This document shows positions 16,631-25,226 of a stretch of DNA of 59,656 bases, piece after piece (the stretch's first letter is position 1; each line of letters opens with the position of its first letter). The stretch comes from Lachnospiraceae bacterium (lineage in GTDB: Bacteria; Bacillota; Clostridia; Lachnospirales; Lachnospiraceae): positions 1 to 59,656 of the forward strand of contig JAGACK010000021.1 of NCBI GenBank assembly GCA_017614155.1, written 5' to 3'. The position numbers and the translations under genes were made by a program. The notes beneath the pieces are model-generated. The model ran no database searches and was not told the origin of the DNA. It saw nothing but the letters and a program-made list of their open reading frames with translations.

Positions 16631-19600
16631 ATCCTGTCAGGCTGATCAAAAAATACATTGATTTCGTAAAGAATCCCCAAAAGGAGTTTGCCGAAAGGAT
16701 CTTTCTGCTCCTTGCCGTCACATCGGAGATAGCAGTAGGCATCGCGCTCATAGGGGACATTGTCACGGGCGATTCATACATGGAATGTATCGTCATAGGG
16801 GCTGAGATCATAGCTGTTGTTGTCCTGACACTGGTCTGTCTTTATTATGACAAGATCAGATTTGCCATAAGGATAACGGTGGTCGCGCTTGTGTTCATCA
16901 TCATCCCGGCGCTGTTCTTCTTCGGAGGAGGACTTTACGGCGGAGGCGTCATATGGATCATCTTTGCATATATGTATGCCGGGCTTGTTCTGAAGGACAG
17001 ATGGAGAACGATGATGTTCATTCTGATAACCATCGTATCTCTTTCATGCTATGTCATCGGTTATTATCATCCTGAGCTGGTCTATCCTCATTCACGAAGC
17101 CTGTTCTTTGTGGATTCCTTTATCTCGGTTGTGCTCGTGGGAATCCTCTGCTATTACATGACGAGGTTCCAGGGACGCCTTTTTGCCGAGGAAAACGAGC
17201 GGGCAAGGAAGGAAGCGGAAAGAGCGGAGGAACTGACGCGTTCCCAGAACCGCTTCTTTTCAAGCATGAGCCATGAGATCCGTACCCCCATAAATTCGAT
17301 ACTGGGCTTAAATGAGCTGATACTGCGTGATCAGGAGGCAACGGATGATATCGTGAAGGATGCTTCCGGCATCCAGGGATCCGGCAAGATGCTCCTGGCG
17401 CTCATCAACGATATACTTGATTTTTCAAAGATTGAAGCAGGAAGCATGGATATAGTTCCCGTGGATTACCATGTCGGGGATATGCTTTCGGAGATCGTCA
17501 ACATGCTGTGGCTTCGCGCGCAGGACAAAGGACTCGGTTTTGAGGTTGAAGTCGATCCCGAGGTCCCGAAGGTGCTTTACGGTGATGAGGTGCGCATAAA
17601 GCAGATCATCATCAACCTCCTGAACAATGCGGTCAAATACACAAAGGAAGGCCATGTGGGACTGCGTGTCGAGAGCAGGGATGAGGATAAAGATGCGGTT
17701 GAGCTTGTGATCTCCATTTCTGATACCGGAATGGGCATCAGAAAAGAGGATATGCCATATCTGTTTGATGCCTTCAAGCGTGTGGATGAAGGAAAGAACA
17801 GGCATATAGAAGGAACAGGACTGGGACTGAGCATAGTCAGACAGCTCGTGGAGCTGATGGACGGAACCATATCCGTGAACAGTATTTACGGAGAAGGCTC
17901 GACCTTTACTGTTACCGTAAAACAGCTCGTAACGGATCATACAAAGATAGGCGAGCTTGACATCCATAACCAGCAGATGGTAAGAAGAAGCGCGTACGAA
18001 AGCAGCTTCTGGGCGCCGGAAGCAAAGATCCTCATAGTTGATGACAACGAGATGAATCTCGAGGTTGAACGAAGACTCCTTGAGGATACGGATATGGGCA
18101 TAGATGTGGCATTGAGCGGAAAAGAGGCCCTGGAGATGTGCCTGACAACGCATTATGATGTCATTTTCATGGATCATCTGATGCCCGGAATGGATGGGAT
18201 AGAGTGCCGTGAGGCGCTTCGCGAACAGTACGGGGGAATGAACAGGAGCACGCCTGTCATAGTACTGACAGCCAACGCCGGAAGCGAGAACAGGGAACTG
18301 TATAATAAAGCCGGTTTTGACGGATATCTGGTAAAGCCCGTTTCTGGGGCAGCCATGGAGGAGGTGCTGATACGCCACATATCCCGGGAAAAAGTCGTGC
18401 TTCGTTCCGTGATGATGGGCGATGATGAGGAGATAAATGTATCGGACAAATATACGGACAAACTGCCTGTTATCGTGACATCTTCAAGCATGTGCGATCT
18501 GCCGAGATCGGTGATAAAAAAGCTTCACATTCCGATCATTCCTTTTGTGGTAAAAACGGACAGGGGTGTCTTCAAAGACGGCGTGCATATGGATGCCAAT
18601 GAGCTCATCAGGCATATCAATGAAGGAAAAGATGCGGTCTCTTCGCCTCCCGACGAGGCGGCCTATACGGAGTTTTTTGCGGAAATGCTCAAAAAAGCGC
18701 ATCATCTCATACATATTTCGATCACCACGAGCATGAGTTCCGAATACAAGACAGCCTGTGAAGCGGCCAGGTCTTTTGACAATGTCTCGATCGTCAATTC
18801 GGAGTGTGTTTCAAGCGCTACGGGTATACTCGTGCTCATAGCGTACAAGCTGGTGCAGCAGGGTCTGGCTCCCGAGGAGATCGTATCAGAGCTGAACAGC
18901 GTAAAGCAGCGTCTCAAATGCAGCTTTGTGATAAATACAACATCGTTTATGGCAAAGAAAGGACTGGTAAGCCAGAGGCTTCACCGGATCGCCGACAGCC
19001 TCAATATACATCCTGCGCTGACGATAAAGAACGACAAAGCAGCTATAGGCGGTCTGTGGACAGGGAGAACAAAGAGTTTTTACAAGAGGTATATAAGCAG
19101 CGCTCTTCCGCCGGATACCATACCGGATTCGGATGTGGTCTTTGTCACCTATGTTGACATTGCCCCGGACATGCTTGAATGGATCGGAGAAGAGATCAAA
19201 AAGGCCGCGTATTTCGAGCATGTGATATTTAAGCAGGCATCTGCTGCGATCTCGTCAAACTGCGGACCGGGAACCTTTGGAATACTGTATTTCCTGAAAT
19301 CAAACAAGTCATACAATATAGCGTCATTTATCCATGATGTTGCCGCGGATGCGGAGTATGATACGGAAGATGAGCAGTCTGACATGCCCGACGGGGATAC
19401 GACCGGGAAAATGCCCGATGATCAGCCGGAAGATAAGACGGCAGAAGAAACGCCTGAAAGCTCACAGCCTGCAGAGAAAAACTGGTATGAGAAGCTTTCG
19501 GGCATAGACGGAGAGACTGCCATAAAGAACAGCGGATCCGAGGAGGCTTTCAGGACGGTATTAAAGATCTTTTTTGAGTCCATCGGAGAAAAGAAAGATG

Positions 19601-20061
19601 TACTCGAACAATGCTTTTCTTCCGAAGACTGGGAAAACTATACGATAAAGATCCACGCTCTGAAAAGCTCAGCCAGACTGGTCGGGGCTTTAGGACTCGG
19701 GGAGAAGGCAGAGCGTCTCGAGATGGCAGGAAAGGAAGGAGACATCGGCTATATCAGGGATAATCACGCATCTGTCATGGAGGAATATCAGGGATACAGA
19801 CAGATATTGGGAGAGATATATGATGAGGCAGACAGCGAAGATGAAGATGCCGGAAAGCCCGTGGCGGACGCTTTTATTATGCAGAGCATCTATGATGAGA
19901 TAAGAAACGCTGCCGAATCATATGACAGCAACATGATAGAGAGCATCATGAAGGAAGCTGCGGAATATGCCATACCGGAAGAGGAAAAAGAAAGATTTAA
20001 GCTTGTTTCCGCGAAGGCAGACATACTGGATTATGATGGTATTTTGGAAGTATTGGGATAA
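16627..20061 (+). CDS. Hybrid histidine kinase with embedded DegV domain (6TM, HisKA, HATPase, REC, DegV, HPt)
   Basis: A 1144-residue membrane kinase. Six hydrophobic helices (about 22-178) lead to HisKA with SHEIRTP (His216), an ATPase (Asn334, DTGMG at 366-370, GTGLG at 396-400) and a receiver (Asp516, Lys570). Residues about 612-895 form a whole DegV-like domain: VIVTSSSMCDLP opening, SSPPDEAAYTEFF in place of the SQPS loop, ISITTSMSSEYKTA as the lipid-head loop, and CGPGTFGILYF at the end. An acidic linker, an HPt (HALKSSAR, His1010) and a helical tail close it. DegV proteins bind fatty acids, so this domain may let lipid ligands modulate receiver-to-HPt transfer. GGAGGTG precedes the start, which overlaps the previous stop. 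Confidence 0.92.
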   Translation: MNPVRLIKKYIDFVKNPQKEFAERIFLLLAVTSEIAVGIALIGDIVTGDSYMECIVIGAEIIAVVVLTLVCLYYDKIRFAIRITVVALVFIIIPALFFFGGGLYGGGVIWIIFAYMYAGLVLKDRWRTMMFILITIVSLSCYVIGYYHPELVYPHSRSLFFVDSFISVVLVGILCYYMTRFQGRLFAEENERARKEAERAEELTRSQNRFFSSMSHEIRTPINSILGLNELILRDQEATDDIVKDASGIQGSGKMLLALINDILDFSKIEAGSMDIVPVDYHVGDMLSEIVNMLWLRAQDKGLGFEVEVDPEVPKVLYGDEVRIKQIIINLLNNAVKYTKEGHVGLRVESRDEDKDAVELVISISDTGMGIRKEDMPYLFDAFKRVDEGKNRHIEGTGLGLSIVRQLVELMDGTISVNSIYGEGSTFTVTVKQLVTDHTKIGELDIHNQQMVRRSAYESSFWAPEAKILIVDDNEMNLEVERRLLEDTDMGIDVALSGKEALEMCLTTHYDVIFMDHLMPGMDGIECREALREQYGGMNRSTPVIVLTANAGSENRELYNKAGFDGYLVKPVSGAAMEEVLIRHISREKVVLRSVMMGDDEEINVSDKYTDKLPVIVTSSSMCDLPRSVIKKLHIPIIPFVVKTDRGVFKDGVHMDANELIRHINEGKDAVSSPPDEAAYTEFFAEMLKKAHHLIHISITTSMSSEYKTACEAARSFDNVSIVNSECVSSATGILVLIAYKLVQQGLAPEEIVSELNSVKQRLKCSFVINTTSFMAKKGLVSQRLHRIADSLNIHPALTIKNDKAAIGGLWTGRTKSFYKRYISSALPPDTIPDSDVVFVTYVDIAPDMLEWIGEEIKKAAYFEHVIFKQASAAISSNCGPGTFGILYFLKSNKSYNIASFIHDVAADAEYDTEDEQSDMPDGDTTGKMPDDQPEDKTAEETPESSQPAEKNWYEKLSGIDGETAIKNSGSEEAFRTVLKIFFESIGEKKDVLEQCFSSEDWENYTIKIHALKSSARLVGALGLGEKAERLEMAGKEGDIGYIRDNHASVMEEYQGYRQILGEIYDEADSEDEDAGKPVADAFIMQSIYDEIRNAAESYDSNMIESIMKEAAEYAIPEEEKERFKLVSAKADILDYDGILEVLG

Positions 20062-20079
20062 AAGACGGGAGGAAACGGA

Positions 20080-20298
20080 ATGGAAGCAGTTGTACAGGAA
20101 AAGATCGAACTGATCCTGCAAAGGAAACTCAGATACACATCTGCCAATCTTGCATTCAATATGCTGATCTCAAAAATGCAGAAAAGGCTGGATTCGGATC
20201 CGTCATGCATGAAAGACTGCATAGCGGAGCTGGAGAGTTTTCTGGTGAAATATCCGATTGTTGCAAAGGTGGATCTTGCCAATATCGCGGCACTCTGA
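20080..20298 (+). CDS. Small helical protein of the signalling operon
   Basis: A 72-residue, probably all-helical soluble protein with two Cys (PSCMKDC). Start at 20080 with GGGAGGA upstream, 18 bp after the DegV-kinase stop. No family recognised. Size and position suggest a small adaptor or regulator of the kinases, but that is a guess. Confidence 0.65.
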   Translation: MEAVVQEKIELILQRKLRYTSANLAFNMLISKMQKRLDSDPSCMKDCIAELESFLVKYPIVAKVDLANIAAL

Positions 20299-20333
20299 CT
20301 GATGGCTGAATGATACTTAAGGGAGGTGTAAAA

Positions 20334-21299
20334 ATGTTAAGGACTTTGGAAGAGACGGTTTCGTTGATCGAAGAGGGGAGGATCCTCCATATCGCGGCGG
20401 ATGAATCGCTGCTTTGCAGGCTCCCGAAAGGAAAGTGGATAGGCGGTACCACACCGTATTTTATCAGTGAAGAGGGGGGGATCTTTACCAAAGAAAGACT
20501 ATTTGTAAACGAGATCGATTACGCAGAAGATATAAAGATCTGTTCCTATGGGAAATATAATGTTTTTCAGATAGTTGAGGAATGCTTTGATAACGGCCTG
20601 ACCATGATCATCATGCCGTACGGTTCCGAGGTCGCAGCCAAATATTCCAGGGAGGCGCCGGAGGTTGAGGAACTGCTCATGCATCCGGTCGTAGGCTGGA
20701 TATCAGGTTTCGATCTGTCCGAAGCCGCCGAGGCAAAGGTGTACGACGGATCGACGCTAAAGGCGTATACCGACAGGGCAGTGGCAATGTACATCCGTCT
20801 TTCCGGGGAAAAGAGCGCCATGGTAAATATGATAAACATATTTTCAGATGACAAAACAGATCCTGTCATCCGTTTTCCGGAAAATGATCTGAAGGCAAAA
20901 AAATGCAGCGTGAACGGGCAGGAGGTAGATTTTGCCGAACATATCAAAAAGAAAGGCATTGACCCAGGGATGCCGCTGGTAGCCGATCACAACGGATCCT
21001 ATATCAACACATCCATCAAGGGCATGGAAGACGGGGAGGTCAGTTTTTTTGCACCGGTATTCAGAAACATAGAATACCGTTTTGCAACACCCGTTTCGGA
21101 CTATGCCGCTGAATTTGAAAAAAGGATAACCGAGAAAAAGAACTGTGAACCGGTATTTGCTTGCAACTGTATACTGAATTATCAGAAGGGAAATCTTGAG
21201 GGAAAAAAGATAGCGCCTTTTGAGGGACCGGTCACCTTTGGTGAAGTCGCATACCAGCTCTTAAACCAGACGCTGGTCTATTGTGAGATTTTGGGATGA
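20334..21299 (+). CDS. Conserved hypothetical protein of the signalling operon (DUF6976-like?)
   Basis: A 321-residue soluble protein starting at 20334 with a strong GGGAGGT. It opens with an Ile/Leu-rich helix-strand unit (SLIEEGRILHIAADESLLCRLPKGKWIGG divided over two elements), has a Gly-Trp turn (VVGWISGFDL) near residue 120, and ends with a Cys pair in FACNCILNYQKG followed by EGPVTFGEVAYQLLNQT. The C-terminal order resembles FIST-like sensory proteins and, from memory, DUF6976; neither is certain. It lies 4 bp before the symporter gene. FIST domains bind small ligands and occur in signalling proteins, which would suit this operon. Confidence 0.7.
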   Translation: MLRTLEETVSLIEEGRILHIAADESLLCRLPKGKWIGGTTPYFISEEGGIFTKERLFVNEIDYAEDIKICSYGKYNVFQIVEECFDNGLTMIIMPYGSEVAAKYSREAPEVEELLMHPVVGWISGFDLSEAAEAKVYDGSTLKAYTDRAVAMYIRLSGEKSAMVNMINIFSDDKTDPVIRFPENDLKAKKCSVNGQEVDFAEHIKKKGIDPGMPLVADHNGSYINTSIKGMEDGEVSFFAPVFRNIEYRFATPVSDYAAEFEKRITEKKNCEPVFACNCILNYQKGNLEGKKIAPFEGPVTFGEVAYQLLNQTLVYCEILG

Positions 21300-21303
21300 T
21301 AAG

Positions 21304-22827
21304 ATGGAAACTGTCATAAGGGTTAATGATGCGATAAACGGATTTGCCTGGGGAACCTTCGGACTGGTCCTCCTGCTTGGGACGGGGCTCATATGCTCGG
21401 TGATCACCGGTTTTTTCCAGGTATCCCACATAAGGCACTGGTTTCGGGGAACCTTCGGGATCATAAACAAAGAGGGCCGTATAATAAATGATGCCGGCGC
21501 TCTGTCGCAGTACCGCGCCTTCTGTACGGCGCTCTGCGCTACGATAGGTACGGGAAACATTGCCGGCGTATCCACCGCCATATGCATGGGCGGACCCGGA
21601 GCGGTATTCTGGATGTGGGTCGCCGCGTTCTTTGGAATGATGGTCAAGTATTCCGAAAATGTCCTCGGCCTGTATTACAGGAGACGCAATTCCGAGGGGG
21701 CATGGTCGGGAGGTCCCATGTATTACCTCCAGGACGGACTTGGCTCGATAAAGCACTGCAGATGGCTGGGGAGAGGGCTGGGAATACTGTTCTGTATCTT
21801 TACGGTACTGGCATCCTTCGGTATCGGGAACATGGGGCAGATCAACAAGATAACCATTAATTTTGAATCGACCTTTCTGACCGGTATAGATCTGGGTCTT
21901 TTCATGGGCGCGCCAAAGGTCAACTGGCTCATAGGAGTGACACTGATGGTCACGGCTGCAGCCATCATCCTTGGCGGCTTCAGGCGCCTTGCGGCAGTTT
22001 CCGAAAAACTCATACCCTTCATGTCGGTAGCATATATAACAGGGTGTGTTATCATGATACTGATAAATATATCCAGGTTTCCGGATGTGTTCTCGTCGAT
22101 ATTCAGGTTTGCCATGGGGCCTGCAGCCATAAAGGGCGGAGCTGCGGGAACGGCTGTTCAGATTGCATTCAATACCATAAAGAACGGATGCAAGAGAGGA
22201 GTTTTTTCCAATGAAGCAGGGCTTGGCTCGTCTGTCATGGTCCACAGCAACAGCTGTGCCAGGGAACCGGTCAGACAGGGAATGTGGGGCATAGCGGAGG
22301 TTTTCCTCGATACCTTGATAATCTGTACGCTGACGGCCCTGGTGGTCCTGGGGTCGGGCGCCATAGATCTTTCCACAGGCCTGGTAAATGAGGGCGTCAA
22401 TGATGCGACTCTTGTAGCGAGCGCCTTCGGCGCCGTCATGGGAAAGCCGGGAGAGTGGTTTGTGGTCCTTGCGATCACGCTGTTTGCCTTTACGACAGTC
22501 CTTGGATGGTCTTATTATGGGGCAAAGGTTACGGAATATCTGCTCGGTGTTACCTGGGCCAGGATATACAGGATCTTCTTTATCTTCCTGATAGTGCTGG
22601 GCGCGGTTATGGAATCAAATCTGGCATGGGATATCTCGGATACCTTCAATGGCCTGATGATGATACCAAACCTGATCGGCATTATAGTACATGTACCGCT
22701 GCTTATCAGGCTGACCCGCAATTATGCGGACCGCAGGATCAGGGGAAAGGACATAAAGCCGCTGCTTTCCTATGACCCGGACATAGCAAAAGACGCCGAA
22801 GAGGCGGTGGCAAAGGGAATGGATTGA
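21304..22827 (+). CDS. Sodium:alanine/glycine symporter, AGCS family
   Basis: A 507-residue inner-membrane symporter that imports alanine or glycine with Na+. It has about ten hydrophobic helices and the AGCS signatures: TALCATIGTGNIAGVSTAI near residue 75, GGPGAVFWMWVAAFFGM, EGAWSGGPMYYLQDGL and GVFSNEAGLGSS near residue 300. Length is normal. The ATG at 21304 is five bases after the previous stop; a GTG at 21283 overlapping that gene is possible. Its place within a phosphorelay operon whose first sensor has an amino-acid-binding motif suggests the transport substrate and the sensed ligand may be related. Confidence 0.93.
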   Translation: METVIRVNDAINGFAWGTFGLVLLLGTGLICSVITGFFQVSHIRHWFRGTFGIINKEGRIINDAGALSQYRAFCTALCATIGTGNIAGVSTAICMGGPGAVFWMWVAAFFGMMVKYSENVLGLYYRRRNSEGAWSGGPMYYLQDGLGSIKHCRWLGRGLGILFCIFTVLASFGIGNMGQINKITINFESTFLTGIDLGLFMGAPKVNWLIGVTLMVTAAAIILGGFRRLAAVSEKLIPFMSVAYITGCVIMILINISRFPDVFSSIFRFAMGPAAIKGGAAGTAVQIAFNTIKNGCKRGVFSNEAGLGSSVMVHSNSCAREPVRQGMWGIAEVFLDTLIICTLTALVVLGSGAIDLSTGLVNEGVNDATLVASAFGAVMGKPGEWFVVLAITLFAFTTVLGWSYYGAKVTEYLLGVTWARIYRIFFIFLIVLGAVMESNLAWDISDTFNGLMMIPNLIGIIVHVPLLIRLTRNYADRRIRGKDIKPLLSYDPDIAKDAEEAVAKGMD

Positions 22828-22847
22828 TTTTCGGAGGAATTTGAGTA

Positions 22848-23624
22848 ATGGGAGTCGTTGTCAGAAAACTGGTCATAGCTGTTATGCAGTACAGCGTTGT
22901 GGTAAAAGGCGTTGAGAGAAAACTGACCGAAGCCGGATATGATGTCATGATGCTTACGGAGGATTTTGGCAGGATAGGGGATCTTTCGGGAACTACCGAT
23001 CTGTTCATTCTCTATCTTCCAAACGAGGCTGCCGACAAGAGTGACACGGAAAAGGTCCTGAAAATGATCTGTGAAGAGATCGGACAGAACAGAGACAGGG
23101 TCCTTGCCATCGGCGAGGAAAAGGACCGTGCGCGTCTGTATGACAGGATCCCATCCATGAGTGAGTATGGGTGGATCAGCAGGCCGTTTGAAATGGATGC
23201 GCTGAGTTCTGCGATAGAAGGCATCATTTCCGGAGAGAAAAAGGCAGGCGCAAAGAAAAGGATACTGATAGTTGATGATGATCCCACCTATGCAAAGATG
23301 GTAAAGGAATGGATCAAGGACAGCTACAGGGTTGATATCGTGACAGCCGGTATGCAGGCGATCACCTTTCTGCTGAAGGCGCAGAAGGAAGAACAGGTCG
23401 ATATGATCCTCCTTGATTATGAGATGCCGGTGGTGGACGGGCCGCAGGTTCTGCAGATGCTGCGGCAGGAAACGGAAACGGCGCATATTCCGGTTATCTT
23501 TCTGACAGGCATCGGGACAAAGGAGGCGGTAGCGCGCGTCATGAGCCTGAAGCCGGACGGATATCTGCTGAAATCCACATCAAGAGATAATCTGCTGAAA
23601 TTCCTGAAGGATAAGCTTCACTAA
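22848..23624 (+). CDS. Response regulator with pseudo-receiver and receiver
   Basis: A 258-residue cytosolic protein. The first half (1-125) has a receiver-like pattern without acidic pocket or phospho-Asp (FILYLPN at the usual site). The second half is a full receiver: DDD at 143-145, phospho-acceptor Asp190 in LLDYEMP, Thr in LTG, Lys in YLLKST. There is no output domain, so it may be a phosphate sink, a shuttle to an HPt or a protein-interaction switch. GGAGGA precedes the start, 20 bp after the symporter stop. It is most simply the terminal acceptor of the kinases upstream. Confidence 0.88.
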   Translation: MGVVVRKLVIAVMQYSVVVKGVERKLTEAGYDVMMLTEDFGRIGDLSGTTDLFILYLPNEAADKSDTEKVLKMICEEIGQNRDRVLAIGEEKDRARLYDRIPSMSEYGWISRPFEMDALSSAIEGIISGEKKAGAKKRILIVDDDPTYAKMVKEWIKDSYRVDIVTAGMQAITFLLKAQKEEQVDMILLDYEMPVVDGPQVLQMLRQETETAHIPVIFLTGIGTKEAVARVMSLKPDGYLLKSTSRDNLLKFLKDKLH

Positions 23625-23637
23625 AAGGGGAATATCT

Positions 23638-24804
23638 ATGGCAAAAAAGATAGTTGAGGGCCTGTGGGACTGCCAGTTCTGCGATACGAAGGGCATCAGG
23701 GGAAGCATCAGGGAATGCCCGGGCTGCGGAAAGCCCAGAGGAGACGGTGTAAAGTTTTATCTGCCGTCCGATTACAGAACCCGGGCCGGTGTACAGCTTA
23801 CTTCAGAAGAGAAGCTGCCTGACTGGCAGTGTGAATTCTGCGGTTCGTATAATAAAGGCACGGACTTAAAATGCACACGCTGCGAGGCTCCCAAGGAGGG
23901 TCAGAATTATTTTGAGCTCCATAAGGAGGTAAAGGAGAGCACCTACAGCGCGACTCATGTCAATACAAACTGGAAGTGTCATTACTGCGGAGCCGAGAAC
24001 CCGAAGGAAGTGAATATCTGCAAAAACTGCGGTGCGGAAAAAGGCTCGGAAAAAAAGAAGGCGGCGCCCAAAAAGAAGGATAACAGGCCCTGGCCATTAA
24101 GGCATCCGGTGCTCACGGCGCTGGCCGCTGTCTTCATACTGATCGTCATCATCAGCATTCTCAACAATAAAAAACATGACTTTGTGGCTGAAAGCTTCAG
24201 ATGGGAGACCACGGTCGAGGTCGAGGAGTACAAGACTGTCAGGGAATCCGGCTGGTCGGTGCCAAGCGGCGGCAGAGTGGTATATACCAGGCAGGAAGTC
24301 CATCATTATACTAAAAATACCCACGAGACCGAAACGATCACAGATGATGCTTCATATACGGCAAAGGGTTCGGGCAGCCTTGAAAAGACCAACCCCACGG
24401 CATATGAAAGCTCGTATGATCCGTTTCTGCTGAAGGTTTACGCCGATGATCTCGGAAACGGCTATTTTGAGGTGGATGACGGAGGTGGATCCTACGACAG
24501 CGGCGGAGATACAAAAAAATCAGAACCGGTATATGCCACAAAATACTATTATGATATCGAGCGCTGGGTGGTGACAAGAAAAGAGACCGCAGCCGGGGAA
24601 GATCAGGCGCCTTACGAGCCTGAGGTGTCCCTTGGTGAAAATGAGAGAAAGGGCGATGTGAAGGTCATCTACAGCGTCTATGCGTCAAAGGACGGCAAAG
24701 AGCCGAAGTTCTATTATCTGAGCGAGGAGGATTTCTTTTCTCTTTCGCCCGGAGAGAGCTTTCAGGCAAGCGGCCTGGGCTCGCAGATAACCGTGAAAAG
24801 GTAG
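23638..24804 (+). CDS. Membrane protein with three RanBP2-type zinc fingers
   Basis: A 388-residue protein. Three cytoplasmic zinc fingers (WDCQFC with CPGCG, WQCEFCGS with CTRCEAPK, WKCHYCGA with CKNCGAEK; about 7-130) each show W-x-C-x2-C...C-x2-C, the RanBP2-type form more usual in eukaryotes, where it binds RNA or proteins. A basic segment and one transmembrane helix (about 158-178) follow. The outer 200 residues are beta-rich, with a Gly/Ser-rich spot, and carry no known domain. Start at 23638 with AAGGGG. It is 13 bp after the response-regulator gene and 10 bp before a ferredoxin. Function unknown. Confidence 0.8.
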   Translation: MAKKIVEGLWDCQFCDTKGIRGSIRECPGCGKPRGDGVKFYLPSDYRTRAGVQLTSEEKLPDWQCEFCGSYNKGTDLKCTRCEAPKEGQNYFELHKEVKESTYSATHVNTNWKCHYCGAENPKEVNICKNCGAEKGSEKKKAAPKKKDNRPWPLRHPVLTALAAVFILIVIISILNNKKHDFVAESFRWETTVEVEEYKTVRESGWSVPSGGRVVYTRQEVHHYTKNTHETETITDDASYTAKGSGSLEKTNPTAYESSYDPFLLKVYADDLGNGYFEVDDGGGSYDSGGDTKKSEPVYATKYYYDIERWVVTRKETAAGEDQAPYEPEVSLGENERKGDVKVIYSVYASKDGKEPKFYYLSEEDFFSLSPGESFQASGLGSQITVKR

Positions 24805-24814
24805 GGGGCTCCAT

Positions 24815-25063
24815 ATGTCTTTCAGGCAGGCGCTAAAGGATTTCTTTGATCCGAAAAAAAAGATTCGTGTCCCGGGGATGTCAGAAAACTTCTATGCCAC
24901 GCCGGACTGTGACGGCTGCGGCATATGCGTGAAAAAGTGTCCCACGGGGCATATAAAAATGATCGACGGACGCCCTGACTGGGGCAAGCCGTGCCTTATG
25001 TGCGCCCAGTGCGGGGATGTGTGCCCGAAAGGCGCCATAAGATTCGGCTTCAAACCTGATTAA
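24815..25063 (+). CDS. Small 2[4Fe-4S] ferredoxin
   Basis: An 82-residue electron carrier with two complete cluster motifs, CDGCGICVKKCP and CLMCAQCGDVCP. A 30-residue basic N-terminal extension (FRQALKDFFDPKKKIRVPG) precedes them. GGGGG lies at the right distance before the ATG at 24815. It closes the long operon, just before an inverted pair of REP-like repeats that can terminate transcription. The redox partner is not evident. Confidence 0.9.
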   Translation: MSFRQALKDFFDPKKKIRVPGMSENFYATPDCDGCGICVKKCPTGHIKMIDGRPDWGKPCLMCAQCGDVCPKGAIRFGFKPD

Positions 25064-25161
25064 GGAGACAGGGGGACGGTCCTGTTGTCTCCTTTTTTGT
25101 TTTTTGTGATCGGTTATCTGAAACATATAGGGAGACAACAGGACCGTCCCCCTGTCCCCCT
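25064..25161. repeat. Inverted pair of REP-like repeats (copies 2 and 3), terminator for the signalling operon
   Basis: GGAGACAGGGGGACGGTCCT starts at 25064 and its reverse complement form, containing GACAACAGGACCGTCCCCCT, lies at 25130-25161. The two units face each other and can fold into one long hairpin. The first alone can form a stem ending in CTCC then TTTTTT, directly after the ferredoxin stop, so it doubles as a terminator. Confidence 0.8.
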
Positions 25162-25226
25162 ATGAAAATGATAGATGATGTATCAGGTAAGAAACAGTTC
25201 TGCTAAGAAGGAGGGTCAGGAAGATC

